Below are positions 8,801 through 17,309 of a stretch of DNA of 64,000 nucleotides, in pieces; position 1 is the stretch's first letter; each line of letters begins with the position of its first letter. A model generated the notes under the pieces. That model saw nothing but the letters and a program-made list of their open reading frames with translations, had not been told where the DNA came from and did no database searches. Made by a program: the position numbers and the translations under genes. The stretch comes from Sphingomonas sp. S2M10 (GTDB lineage Bacteria > Pseudomonadota > Alphaproteobacteria > Sphingomonadales > Sphingomonadaceae): positions 124,001-188,000 of the forward strand of contig NZ_JAAILI010000079.1 of assembly GCF_012650175.1 (NCBI RefSeq), in the 5' to 3' direction.

Positions 8801-9582
8801 TCGGCGGTCCAGCCGCCGTCGATCGAATAGTTCGATCCGGTGATCTGCGCGGCCTCGTCGCGGCACAGGAACAGCGCCAGCGCCGCCACCTGCTCGGGCT
8901 GCACGAATTCCTTGGTCGGCTGCGCGTCGAGCAGCACGTCGTTGATCACCTGCTCGCGGGTCATGTTGCGGGTCTTCATCGTATCGGGGATCTGGTTCTC
9001 GACCAGGGGGGTCCAGACATAGCCCGGCGAGATGCAGTTCACGGTGATGCCGTGCGTCGCCACTTCCAGCGCCGCCGTCTTGGTGAGGCCGGCGAGGCCG
9101 TGCTTGGCAGTGACATAGGCCGACTTGTTGGGGCTGGCGACCAGGCTGTGCGCGCTGGCGGTGGAGATGATCCGGCCCCAGTTGCGCGCCTTCATGCCGG
9201 GGATCACCGCGCGCATCAGGTGGAAGGTCGAGCTGAGGTTGATCGCGATGATCGCGTCCCATTTCTCCAGCGGGAATTCGTCGATCGGCGCGACATGCTG
9301 GATGCCGGCATTGGCGATGGCGATGTCGACGGCGCCGAACTCGGCCTCGGCGCGCGCGACCATTGCCGCGATCTGGTCGGGCTTGGTCATGTCGGCGGCA
9401 TCGTACAGCGCCTTGCCGCCGCTGGTCTCGGCCAGCGCGGCGCGCTCCTTCTCGATCGCCTCGGCATCGCCGAAGCCGTTGATAAGCACGTTCGCGCCCT
9501 CGGCTGCCAGCGCCTTGGCGTAAGCAAGGCCGATGCCCGACGTGGACCCGGTGACGATCGCGGACTTGCCCTTGAGGAACAT
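8797..9582 (-). CDS. bdhA: D-3-hydroxybutyrate dehydrogenase
   Basis: A 261-residue classical SDR that oxidises 3-hydroxybutyrate to acetoacetate with NAD, the final step of PHB mobilisation. Visible motifs are TGSTSGIG (11-18), Asn114, catalytic Ser143, and Tyr156 with Lys160 (Y-V-T-A-K). The His/Ala-rich N-A-G-I-Q-H-V segment is typical of the BdhA subgroup. Two ATGs compete: AAGGAG lies 7 bases before ATG 9582 but only 1 base before ATG 9588, so I chose 9582. It lies 14 bp after the patatin gene and overlaps the DUF4893 gene. Confidence 0.9.
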   Translation of the reverse strand: MFLKGKSAIVTGSTSGIGLAYAKALAAEGANVLINGFGDAEAIEKERAALAETSGGKALYDAADMTKPDQIAAMVARAEAEFGAVDIAIANAGIQHVAPIDEFPLEKWDAIIAINLSSTFHLMRAVIPGMKARNWGRIISTASAHSLVASPNKSAYVTAKHGLAGLTKTAALEVATHGITVNCISPGYVWTPLVENQIPDTMKTRNMTREQVINDVLLDAQPTKEFVQPEQVAALALFLCRDEAAQITGSNYSIDGGWTAE

Positions 9583-9596
9583 CGGCATACTCCTTG

Positions 9597-10748
9597 TTAA
9601 CGCTGGGTGAGATCGAAGGCGGCGGTTTTGCCGTCGAGGATGTTCTGCGCGACGAGGCGCGCGTTCGCCATGGTCTCGGCCACCGCGACACGGCCCGATT
9701 CCCAATGCTCGCGCATCGTTCGCGTCGAGAATTCGAAGTCGCGCGATCCGCCCTCCCAAATCTTCGCGCGGTAGATCAGCTGCACGACATTGACCGGATG
9801 CTCCGTCACCAGATCGCGCACCGCCTTCACTTCCGGCTCGTCGGCGACATGGGGCGGCAGCTTGTCGAGCAGCGCCTTGACCGTCTCGCGCGCCTTGCGG
9901 ATGCGCAGTCGCTCGTCGGAAATCGCGCGGGTGCGGCTGGAGAAGCGGATTTCCTTCTCGCGGCCCATCACGTCCATGATCGTGCGCGGCAGCTCGTTCT
10001 CGGCGGGGAACAGGTCGACTTGGAAGACGAGCATCTCGGCCTCCTGCCGATCGAGGACATGGGTGAGCGGGGTGTTGGAGACGAGTCCACCGTCCCAATA
10101 CCAGCAGCCGTCGATCTCGACCGGCGGCAGCCCGGGCGGCAACGCACCAGACGCCATGATGTGCCGCGCGTCGATGCGTTCGTCGCGCGTATCGAAATAG
10201 CGGAAGTTGCCGCTGTGCAGATTGACCGCGCCTACGGACAGCCGCACCGGCCCGTCGTTGAGCAGGTCCCAATCGATCAGCCGGTCCAGCGTCTCGCGCA
10301 AGGGGCTGGTGTCGTAGAAGCTCAGCGCCTCGGGCGTGCCCGGCACCGCGAAGGCGGGCGGAAGCGGGCGCGGCCGGAAGAAGCCGGGCACGCCACCGAA
10401 CATCACTGCCCCGGCCGACCATTCATGCGCGATCTCGCGCAGCTGGTCGTTCATCGGAAGCGAAAAGTCCGGCAATGCGGAGGTGACCTGTTCCCAGAAG
10501 GCGCGGATCGCATCCAGCCGCTTCTCGGGCGGGTTGCCGGCGAACAATGCGGCGTTGACGGCGCCGATCGAGATGCCGGCGACCCAGTCGATCTCGATCC
10601 CGGCGGTGGCGAGTTCCTCGATCACCCCGGCCTGGAAGCTGCCGAGCGCCCCTCCCCCCTGCAGCACCAGAGCGACGGTATCCGGCAGCGGCATGCCGGG
10701 TGCGGCATGGCGGCGGCGGTGGGGCGGGCGAGACTCAGCATCGGCCAT
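9597..10748 (-). CDS. Patatin-like phospholipase / hydrolase
   Basis: A 383-residue patatin-family serine hydrolase. The oxyanion-hole loop is GGGALGSF (31-38), the nucleophile is Ser60 in G-I-S-I-G, and the partner is Asp218 in D-G-G, forming the Ser-Asp dyad. The C-terminal extension after residue 280 (R-A-I-S-D-E-R-L-R and V-V-Q-L-I-Y-R) resembles the DUF3734 extension seen in proteobacterial patatins next to bdhA. I infer a role in ester hydrolysis linked to hydroxybutyrate or lipid turnover. The start is uncertain: ATG 10766 and 10694 are alternatives. Confidence 0.85.
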   Translation of the reverse strand: MADAESRPPHRRRHAAPGMPLPDTVALVLQGGGALGSFQAGVIEELATAGIEIDWVAGISIGAVNAALFAGNPPEKRLDAIRAFWEQVTSALPDFSLPMNDQLREIAHEWSAGAVMFGGVPGFFRPRPLPPAFAVPGTPEALSFYDTSPLRETLDRLIDWDLLNDGPVRLSVGAVNLHSGNFRYFDTRDERIDARHIMASGALPPGLPPVEIDGCWYWDGGLVSNTPLTHVLDRQEAEMLVFQVDLFPAENELPRTIMDVMGREKEIRFSSRTRAISDERLRIRKARETVKALLDKLPPHVADEPEVKAVRDLVTEHPVNVVQLIYRAKIWEGGSRDFEFSTRTMREHWESGRVAVAETMANARLVAQNILDGKTAAFDLTQR

Positions 10749-10882
10749 GCAGGGGATGTGGCCCATCCCATGCTGCAGAGCAATACGACCATGGTGCGCC
10801 ACGCGACGAAGCTCGCAGCAAGCGCGTGCAACGCACGGCGGCTTGAAGCATTGTGACGGCAAGCAAACAAAGGGGAGGCCCG

Positions 10883-11776
10883 ATGCGGCTCGACGATCTG
10901 GATCCTACCGACAATGCCCGCGATCTGGGCTCGGGCGGCGGTGGCGGCGGGTTTCCGCTGCTGGGCCTGCTGCCGCTGTTCCTCGGCCGCGGCATGGGCT
11001 GCGGCGGGATCGTGCTGATCGGCATCATCGCGCTGGTGATGTTCGGCCTGGGCGGCGGCGGCGGGATGCTGGGATCGAGCGGCGGCGGCAGTGCCGATCG
11101 CTCGCCGACCGCGGGCCAGTCGGGCCAGCAGGTCTGCCGCGTCAACGCACTTCGACTCGAAGCGTGCCGGGTGATGCGCAGCACCGATCTGACCTGGGCG
11201 AAGATCTTCCAGGAGATGGGCCGGAGCGATTACAAGCCGGCGACGATCAACTTCTTCTCCGGCGGCGCGCGCACCGGCTGCGGCGCCGCGAGTTCGGCGG
11301 TCGGTCCCTTCTACTGCCCGAGCGACAACGGCGTGTATATCGACACGACCTTCTTCGACGAGTTGCAGAACCGCTTCGGCGCCAAGGGCGATTTCGCACG
11401 CGATTATGTTATCGCGCACGAGATGGGCCACCATATCCAGGATCTGCTCGGCACTTCGTCCGAAGTGTCCCGGGCGCAGTCGCAGGCGAGCAAGACGGAG
11501 GGCAACCGCCTCTCGGTGCAGCTGGAGCTGCAGGCGGACTGCTATGCCGGCGTCTGGGCAGCGCGCAACCGCGATCGGCTGGAGCCAGGCGATGTCGAGG
11601 AAGGCATGACGGCTGCAAACGCGATCGGCGACGACACGCTGCAGAAGGAAGCCCAGGGCACGGTGGTCCCGGACAGCTTCACCCACGGCACCTCGGCGCA
11701 GCGGATGGCCTGGCTGAAGCGCGGGCTGGAGACGGGCGACCCGCGCCAGTGCGACACCTTCAGCGCCACGCAATGA
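10883..11776 (+). CDS. Neutral zinc metallopeptidase, YpfJ family
   Basis: A 297-residue membrane-anchored protein. It begins with a Gly-rich segment (16-24), then a transmembrane helix (about 41-57), another Gly/Ser-rich spacer, and the catalytic domain from about residue 84. The zinc motif is H179-E180-M-G-H183 (H-E-M-G-H-H). Cys85, Cys95, Cys133 and Cys145 could pair in the periplasm. This is the KPN_02809/YpfJ family, whose substrates are unknown. AGGGGAGG precedes ATG 10883, which supports that start over a GTG ten codons upstream. Confidence 0.88.
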   Translation: MRLDDLDPTDNARDLGSGGGGGGFPLLGLLPLFLGRGMGCGGIVLIGIIALVMFGLGGGGGMLGSSGGGSADRSPTAGQSGQQVCRVNALRLEACRVMRSTDLTWAKIFQEMGRSDYKPATINFFSGGARTGCGAASSAVGPFYCPSDNGVYIDTTFFDELQNRFGAKGDFARDYVIAHEMGHHIQDLLGTSSEVSRAQSQASKTEGNRLSVQLELQADCYAGVWAARNRDRLEPGDVEEGMTAANAIGDDTLQKEAQGTVVPDSFTHGTSAQRMAWLKRGLETGDPRQCDTFSATQ

Positions 11777-11832
11777 TGCTTACTTGACGTCAACCCTTGG
11801 CCGCTATTGGATGGCAGCCAAGGGGGACCATC

Positions 11833-12927
11833 ATGACGGAACAGCACGAGCGCGGTGCGTTCGAATTCACCGGCTCGTGGCGCGAGTATGCGCCGATCGC
11901 CTTCACCAACCTGCTGCTGACGATCGTCACGCTGGGAGTCTACACCTTCTGGGCTCGGACGCGGACGCGGCAATATCTGTGGAGCCGCACGCGCTTCATC
12001 GACGATCGGCTCGAATGGACCGGCACCGGGCTGGAACTGATGCTCGGGTATCTGGTGGTGACGGTGCTCTTGTTCGTGCCCGTCGCGGCCGTGAACCTGC
12101 TGATCGGGGCGCTGGTCACGCGGGGGAACTCAACCGCCGCCGGCATGGCCGGCCTGTTGTTCCTGCTGCTCTACCTGCTCTTCTTCGTGCTTGGCGGTAT
12201 CGCGATGTTCCGCGCGCTGCGCTATCGGCTCAGCCGCACCTATTGGCACGGCATCCGCGGCGGCAGCGACGTGCAGGGTTTTCGCTACGGGATATCCTAT
12301 CTCTGGCGGATGATGCTGGGCAGCGCGATGTTCGGCCTGCTGGTCCCCTGGGCGCTGGTCAGCCTTTGGAACGAGCGCTGGAACGCGATGAGCTTCGGCC
12401 CCTACCCGTTCCGATCCGGCGCCAATTCCGACGGGCTGATGCGCCGCTATCTGCTATTCTATCTGTTGCCGGTCGCGCTGGGTATCGGCGCCGTCCTGCT
12501 CGTGGTGCTCAGCCTGCTGCTTGGAGTGAGCCTGCCGGCGACGCCCGGCCCCGTTTCGCCGGGGCCGATGATCATCGGCTTCGTGCTATTCTACCTGCTG
12601 TTCCTGGTGCTGTTCGGGCTTGTCAGCCTCTCCTTCTACGCCGCCTATTTCCGCCAGTGCATCGGCGCGCTGACGCTCGGTCACCTGGAGTTCGCGTTCA
12701 CCGCGCGCACCGCGGACTGGCTGAAGCTGATGCTCGGCACGCTGTTGCTGGTGGTGTGCACGCTGGGCATCGGCGCCGTCTTCATCAGCTATCGCAACTG
12801 GGCCTTCTTTGTGCGTCACCTGCGCGCCTATGGCAGCTTGGATCTCGACCAGTTCACCCAATCGACCACGCGCGCGCCCGGGCAGGGCGAGGGGCTGTTC
12901 GACAGCCTGGATATGGGCGCGTTCTAA
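11833..12927 (+). CDS. YjgN-family (DUF898) membrane protein
   Basis: A 364-residue polytopic membrane protein with about eight hydrophobic helices. Signatures of the family are F-E-F-T-G-S near the N-terminus, T-L-G-V-Y-T-F-W-A-R-T-R-T-R-Q-Y and S-Y-R-N-W near the C-terminus. No transport activity is established for the family. Thirteen bases separate it from the downstream M48 protease gene, a pairing seen repeatedly in proteobacteria, which suggests a joint role in envelope quality control. Confidence 0.88.
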   Translation: MTEQHERGAFEFTGSWREYAPIAFTNLLLTIVTLGVYTFWARTRTRQYLWSRTRFIDDRLEWTGTGLELMLGYLVVTVLLFVPVAAVNLLIGALVTRGNSTAAGMAGLLFLLLYLLFFVLGGIAMFRALRYRLSRTYWHGIRGGSDVQGFRYGISYLWRMMLGSAMFGLLVPWALVSLWNERWNAMSFGPYPFRSGANSDGLMRRYLLFYLLPVALGIGAVLLVVLSLLLGVSLPATPGPVSPGPMIIGFVLFYLLFLVLFGLVSLSFYAAYFRQCIGALTLGHLEFAFTARTADWLKLMLGTLLLVVCTLGIGAVFISYRNWAFFVRHLRAYGSLDLDQFTQSTTRAPGQGEGLFDSLDMGAF

Positions 12928-12939
12928 GGAGTACCGACG

Positions 12940-13989
12940 GTGGAAACCCGGGTCTGGCATTATGACGGCCAAAGCGGCGAACGGCGCATGCCCGCGATCG
13001 CGCCCAGCGCGGACGAACGGCATTTCACGCTGGCGGGCGACGGGGCCGATCCCGGGCCCTATGCCTTTGCCGATCTGCAGCCGCACGGCACCTCCCATCA
13101 CGAACGCGCCTTCGGGCTGAAAGGGCGGCCGGGCTGGCGGATCACCTTCCTCGAATTCCCGCCGTCCGAGATCGCCGTGCATCTCCCCAAGCCGGCACGG
13201 TATGGGAAGTGGATCGATCGCTTCGGGCTTTGGCGCTCGGCGGGCGTCCTGGCGATGCTGGCGGTGCTGGTCGTAGGCCTCACGCTCAAGCTGCCGCCCC
13301 TGCTCGCGCGGCTGATCCCGGCCTCCGTGGAACAACGCATGGGCCGGCTCCTCGTCGGCAACCTCGGCAGCTACGCCTGTTCGACCCCGGCGGGGGACGC
13401 GGCACTGAAGGCGCTCGGCGCGCGGCTGCGCCAGGACAGCGACGTGACCATCCGCGTCGTCCACGCCCCCATGGTCAACGCCGTCGCCTTTCCCGGCGGT
13501 CAGGTGGTGCTGTTCGACGGGCTAATTCAGCATGCGTCATCGCCGGACGAGGTCGCCGGGGTGCTCGGCCATGAACTCGGCCATGTTGCGCACCGCGACG
13601 GCATGGAGTCGCTGATCCGCCAATATGGGCTGAGCCTGCTCCTCGGCGGTTTCGACAGCAACATCAGCGACTATGGCAACGCGCTGCTGAATGCGCGCTA
13701 TTCGCGCAAGGCCGAAGCCGGGGCCGATGGCTATGCGATCGGCCGCCTGCAGGCCGCCAATATCTCGCCGCTGCCCACCGCCGCACTGTTCGCCCGTCTG
13801 GCGAAGCAGGACGAGCAGCCCGGCAATGCGGGCCTGCTGCTCAGCTATCTGTCCTCGCACCCGCTATCGGCATCGCGCGAGCAGGTGTTCCGGAAAAGCG
13901 CGCGCGCCGGCGCGGTATATCGCCCTGCGCTCGATGCGGCGCAGTGGCAGGCGCTCCGCACGATGTGCGGCAATTCGCCCCGGCCTTAG
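12940..13989 (+). CDS. M48-family membrane-linked metallopeptidase
   Basis: A 349-residue protein. Residues 1-95 form a soluble beta-rich N-terminal region, one transmembrane helix follows (about 100-122), then an M48 peptidase domain. The zinc motif is H211-E212-L-G-H215 and the third ligand is probably the Glu in K-A-E-A-G-A-D. The N-P-x-A-F-P-G-G-like segment (V-N-A-V-A-F-P-G-G-Q) is typical. GTG at 12940 is preceded by AAGGAG at an 8-base spacing, just after the yjgN stop. It probably degrades misfolded envelope proteins. Confidence 0.88.
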   Translation: METRVWHYDGQSGERRMPAIAPSADERHFTLAGDGADPGPYAFADLQPHGTSHHERAFGLKGRPGWRITFLEFPPSEIAVHLPKPARYGKWIDRFGLWRSAGVLAMLAVLVVGLTLKLPPLLARLIPASVEQRMGRLLVGNLGSYACSTPAGDAALKALGARLRQDSDVTIRVVHAPMVNAVAFPGGQVVLFDGLIQHASSPDEVAGVLGHELGHVAHRDGMESLIRQYGLSLLLGGFDSNISDYGNALLNARYSRKAEAGADGYAIGRLQAANISPLPTAALFARLAKQDEQPGNAGLLLSYLSSHPLSASREQVFRKSARAGAVYRPALDAAQWQALRTMCGNSPRP

Positions 13990-14120
13990 GCCAGCAGATC
14001 GATCAGCTTGCCGGCGAGGACCGACAGGCCGGATACCGCGATCGCGGCACCGAAGACCAGCTGCGTGCCTGGGACGAACCGGCGAACCGGAAGGGCGATG
14101 GCTTTCTCTACGCTACGCAT
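13986..14120 (-). CDS. Possible 44-residue single-TM membrane peptide
   Basis: A short frame begins M-R-S-V-E-K-A-I and continues as a basic segment (V-R-R-F) and a hydrophobic helix (about residues 16-40), ending in L-L-A. Roughly four of five codons end in G or C, like real genes here. An AAGGAG lies 12 bases upstream of the ATG, which is rather far. It is convergent with the M48 gene and overlaps its stop by 4 bp. It may be a genuine micropeptide; homologues are not known to me. Confidence 0.4.
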   Translation of the reverse strand: MRSVEKAIALPVRRFVPGTQLVFGAAIAVSGLSVLAGKLIDLLA

Positions 14121-14227
14121 GCTGCCTATGTGCTCCTTCGCGTCGGCGATGTCCCATGATCAATCCCGATGGCGGTGATCGGTTCCATCGCTGGCCGCAC
14201 GCGAGACGAACGGCTACACCCCCATTC

Positions 14228-14959
14228 ATGACCCGCACGCCCCTCGCCCACCGCCACAGCCCCGGCACCTCCCCCACCATCGTCTTCCTGCCCGGATACC
14301 GATCGGACATGCAGGGATCCAAGGTGCTGGCACTGGAGGCCTGGGCGCAGGCACGCGGCCAGGGTTTCCTGCGCTTCGACTATGCGGGCTGCGGCGAAAG
14401 CCCCGGCGCCTTCGAGGACCAGACGCTGGCAAGCTGGCGCGACGACGCGCTGCAGATGATCGACACCCTTGTCGAAGGCCCGGTGGTGCTGGTCGGCTCG
14501 TCAATGGGCGGATGGCTGATGCTGCTGGTTGCCGCCTCGCGGCCGGAGCGTGTCGTCGGCATGGTCGGTATCGCCGCCGCCCCCGATTTCACCCGCTGGG
14601 GCTTCACCGACGAAGAGAAGAAGCGTCTGCGGGCCGACGGCCGGCTCGAGCAGCCGAGCGACTATGGCCCCGAACCCATGGTCACCACCCTGCCCTTCTG
14701 GATCTCCGGCGAAGAAAATCTGGTGCTGGAAGGGCCGATCGATTTCACCGGCCCGGTGCATCTGCTCCAGGGCCAGCAGGATGCGGAAGTGCCTTGGGAG
14801 CTGGCGCTTCGCCTCGCCGGCGCGCTCCGTTCAGAGAAGGTCCAGACATGGATCGTCAAGGACGGAAATCATCGCCTGTCGCGCGACGGCGATATCCGCC
14901 TGCTGTTCCGCGCCATCGAGGACGTACTGATCGAATGCTCTTCCCCCTCCTCCTGCTGA
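14228..14959 (+). CDS. Alpha/beta hydrolase, ABHD10-like
   Basis: A 243-residue serine hydrolase. It closely follows the layout of mitochondrial ABHD10 acyl-protein thioesterase: F-L-P-G-Y-R-S-D-M near residue 20, R-F-D-Y-x-G near 49, nucleophile Ser92 in V-G-S-S-M-G-G-W-L-M-L, Asp185 (Q-D-A-E-V-P-W) and His215 (G-N-H-R-L). ABHD10 removes acyl groups from protein cysteines, so a de-acylating or ester-cleaving role is inferred. An in-frame ATG 24 codons upstream is possible but adds residues outside the family length. It overlaps the next gene. Confidence 0.85.
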   Translation: MTRTPLAHRHSPGTSPTIVFLPGYRSDMQGSKVLALEAWAQARGQGFLRFDYAGCGESPGAFEDQTLASWRDDALQMIDTLVEGPVVLVGSSMGGWLMLLVAASRPERVVGMVGIAAAPDFTRWGFTDEEKKRLRADGRLEQPSDYGPEPMVTTLPFWISGEENLVLEGPIDFTGPVHLLQGQQDAEVPWELALRLAGALRSEKVQTWIVKDGNHRLSRDGDIRLLFRAIEDVLIECSSPSSC

Positions 14960-15765
14960 TCGCCCCGCAGCAGACGACTGCGATCCCGCCCAAGGCCGGC
15001 CCGGTGCTGCGCGACGCCGAGCGCGCCCGCGCCGCTGCGGCCAGGGCGGCCGCGCCTGCCCCGGCGGGCGAGCCGCCGCGTTTCACCAAATGCATGGATC
15101 TCGCCACCGGCGATCCCGCCGCCGCGATCGACGATGCGGTGAAATGGACGGCGGACAAGGGCGGCATGTTCGCGCGCCAGTGCCTCGCGGTCGCCTATGC
15201 CAACCAGGCGCGCTGGGAGTCCGCCGCCACCGCCTTCGAGGAAGCAGCGGGCGAGGCGGAAACCGCCAAGGACGGCAAGCGGGCCGCCACCTACTGGACC
15301 CAGGCGGGCAACGCCTGGCTCGCGGCCAACAAACCGCCCAGGGCGCGCGCCGCGATCAACGCCGCGCTCGCCTCCGGCACGCTCCAGGGCCTCGCGCTGG
15401 GCGAAGCCTATCTCGATCGCGCCCGCGCCGCCGTCGCCTCGGGCGAGAATGCGGGTGCCCGCGCGGACATCGACGTGGCGATCGCCAAGGCCGGCGACGA
15501 TCCGCTCGCCTGGCTGCTCTCCGCCACGCTCGCTCGCCGGATGAACGACCTGCCCCGCGCGCAGAAGGACATCGCCGAGGCGGTAAAGCGCGCCGGCGAC
15601 GATGCCGCCGTCCAGCTGGAAGCCGGCAACGTCGCGGCGGCCAGCGGCGACGAGGCGGCGGCCAAGGCGGCCTGGAACAAGGTGCTCGCCGCCGCACCGG
15701 GCAGCCCGCAGGCCGGCGCCGCCCGCGCCGCACTTGCCCAGTTCGACGCGGCAACTGCCAAGTAG
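14935..15765 (+). CDS. Secreted TPR-like repeat protein
   Basis: A 276-residue protein with a short hydrophobic leader (M-L-F-P-L-L-L-L-I-A) and an Ala/Arg-rich coiled segment, then helical repeats of about 34 residues rich in Ala with the TPR pattern (W-x-x-L/A-G/A...). Examples are Y-A-N-Q-A-R-W-E-S-A-A and G-E-A-Y-L-D-R-A-R. It probably acts as a periplasmic scaffold. Its start lies inside the end of the hydrolase gene (25-bp overlap), so the two are co-translated. No catalytic motif is seen. Confidence 0.7.
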   Translation: MLFPLLLLIAPQQTTAIPPKAGPVLRDAERARAAAARAAAPAPAGEPPRFTKCMDLATGDPAAAIDDAVKWTADKGGMFARQCLAVAYANQARWESAATAFEEAAGEAETAKDGKRAATYWTQAGNAWLAANKPPRARAAINAALASGTLQGLALGEAYLDRARAAVASGENAGARADIDVAIAKAGDDPLAWLLSATLARRMNDLPRAQKDIAEAVKRAGDDAAVQLEAGNVAAASGDEAAAKAAWNKVLAAAPGSPQAGAARAALAQFDAATAK

Positions 15766-15828
15766 CGGGTGGAAGGCGCGCGCGCGCGCGCCTATCTGGC
15801 AGGCGAGATCCATCCAGGGAGTGCCCCC

Positions 15829-16263
15829 GTGAAGTTCCTCCACACCATGATCCGCGTCACCGATCCCGATGCGACGATCGCCTTTTTCGATCTGCTCGGC
15901 CTGCAGGAGACGCACCGCATCACCAGCGAGAAGGGCCGCTTCACGCTGATCTATCTGGCGGCGGCCGCGGATATCGATCCCGCGACCGGCCGCGGCACCG
16001 CCGAGGTGGAACTGACCCATAATTGGGATCCGGAATCCTACACCGGCGGCCGCAACTTCGGCCATCTCGCCTTCCGCGTCGATGACATCTACGAGACCTG
16101 CCAGCGGCTGCAGGATGCCGGCGTGACGATTAACCGCCCGCCGCGCGACGGTCACATGGCCTTCGTCCGCACGCCCGATAATATCTCGATCGAGCTGCTG
16201 CAGGACGGCCATCTGCCGCCGCAGGAGCCCTGGGCATCGATGTCGAACACCGGCGAATGGTGA
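15829..16263 (+). CDS. gloA: Lactoylglutathione lyase (glyoxalase I)
   Basis: A 144-residue enzyme that isomerises the methylglyoxal-glutathione hemithioacetal to S-lactoylglutathione. Metal ligands by motif are His in F-L-H-T-M-I-R near residue 5, Glu in A-E-V-E-L-T, His in F-G-H-L-A-F, and Glu in S-I-E-L-L. The N-W-D loop is typical of the nickel-type bacterial enzymes. The GTG start at 15829 has AGGGA eight bases upstream. It forms an operon with the next two genes; its TGA overlaps the next ATG. Confidence 0.93.
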   Translation: MKFLHTMIRVTDPDATIAFFDLLGLQETHRITSEKGRFTLIYLAAAADIDPATGRGTAEVELTHNWDPESYTGGRNFGHLAFRVDDIYETCQRLQDAGVTINRPPRDGHMAFVRTPDNISIELLQDGHLPPQEPWASMSNTGEW

Positions 16264-17309
16264 TGGCGGCGCCCCGGTTCCTCGCGGAGCTCGGGGCGTC
16301 CACCCCGATCGTCCAGGCGCCGATGGCGGGCGCGGGCGGGGTGGAACTGGCGATCGCGGCAATCCGCGGCGGCGCGGTCGGGTCTCTGCCCTGCGCGATG
16401 CTCGCCCCGGCGGCGATCGTCGAGCAGGCAGCGGCGGTGCGCGCGGGTGCTGCCGGGCCGCTGAACCTCAACTTCTTCTGCCATGCCTTGCCCGCCGAAC
16501 CCGACGAGTCGGCCTGGCGCGCACTGCTCGCCCCCTATTATGCTGCCGAGGATGTCGCGCCCGGACCGCCCCCGCCGCTGCGCCGGCCGTTCGACGCGGA
16601 TGCCTGCGCGGCAGTCGAGCAGGTCCGCCCGGCGATGGTCAGCTTCCATTTCGGCCTGCCGGACCCTGCCCTGCTCGCCCGCGTTCGCGCGACCGGCGCG
16701 CGCATCCTCGGCAACGCCACCACGCCGGAAGAACTGCACTGGCTGGCGGCACAGGGCGTGGACGCGGCGATCGTGCAGGGTGGCGAAGCGGGCGGCCATG
16801 CCGGCTGGTTCCTCGGCGATGCGCACCGGCCGGTGTCGCTTGCCGACCTGCTCGCCACGCCGGTCGGTCCGCCCCTGATCGCTGCCGGCGGGATCGTCGA
16901 TGCGGGGGACATCGTCGCGGCGCTTCGGCTGGGGGCGGCCGCCGTGCAGATCGGCACTGCCTATCTCGCCACGCCGGAGAGCGCGATCGCCGCGCCGTAT
17001 CGCGCCCTGCTCGGGACCCCAGCCTCTGCGGATGCCGCCTTCACCACGCTGTTCTCCGGCCGCGCCGCACGCGGGATCGTCAACCGGCTGATGCGCGATC
17101 TCGGCGCCACGCGGCCGGAAGTGCCGCCCTTCCCCTACGCCTCGGCCGCGCTCGCGCCGCTGCGCGCCCATGCCGAAGCGCAGGGACGCACCGATTACTC
17201 GCCGCTCTGGGCCGGGTCGGGCGCACCCCGCGTTCGCGCGGAGGCCGCCGAGACGCTGACCCGCCGCCTCGCCACCGAACTCGCCGCCCTGCTCCAGGAG
17301 CCGATATGA
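16263..17309 (+). CDS. FMN-dependent nitronate monooxygenase-like protein
   Basis: A 348-residue TIM-barrel flavoprotein of the 2-nitropropane dioxygenase / enoyl-reductase-like family. Motifs are Q-A-P-M-A-G (residues 18-23), L-N-F-F-C-H, the phosphate loop Q-G-G-E-A-G-G-H, and A-A-G-G-I-V-D with G-A-A-A-V-Q-I-G-T. These enzymes oxidise alkyl nitronates or related toxic metabolites with FMN. It is placed between gloA and gloB with overlaps of 1 and 4 bases, so it probably serves electrophile detoxification. The true substrate is unknown. Confidence 0.85.
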   Translation: MAAPRFLAELGASTPIVQAPMAGAGGVELAIAAIRGGAVGSLPCAMLAPAAIVEQAAAVRAGAAGPLNLNFFCHALPAEPDESAWRALLAPYYAAEDVAPGPPPPLRRPFDADACAAVEQVRPAMVSFHFGLPDPALLARVRATGARILGNATTPEELHWLAAQGVDAAIVQGGEAGGHAGWFLGDAHRPVSLADLLATPVGPPLIAAGGIVDAGDIVAALRLGAAAVQIGTAYLATPESAIAAPYRALLGTPASADAAFTTLFSGRAARGIVNRLMRDLGATRPEVPPFPYASAALAPLRAHAEAQGRTDYSPLWAGSGAPRVRAEAAETLTRRLATELAALLQEPI

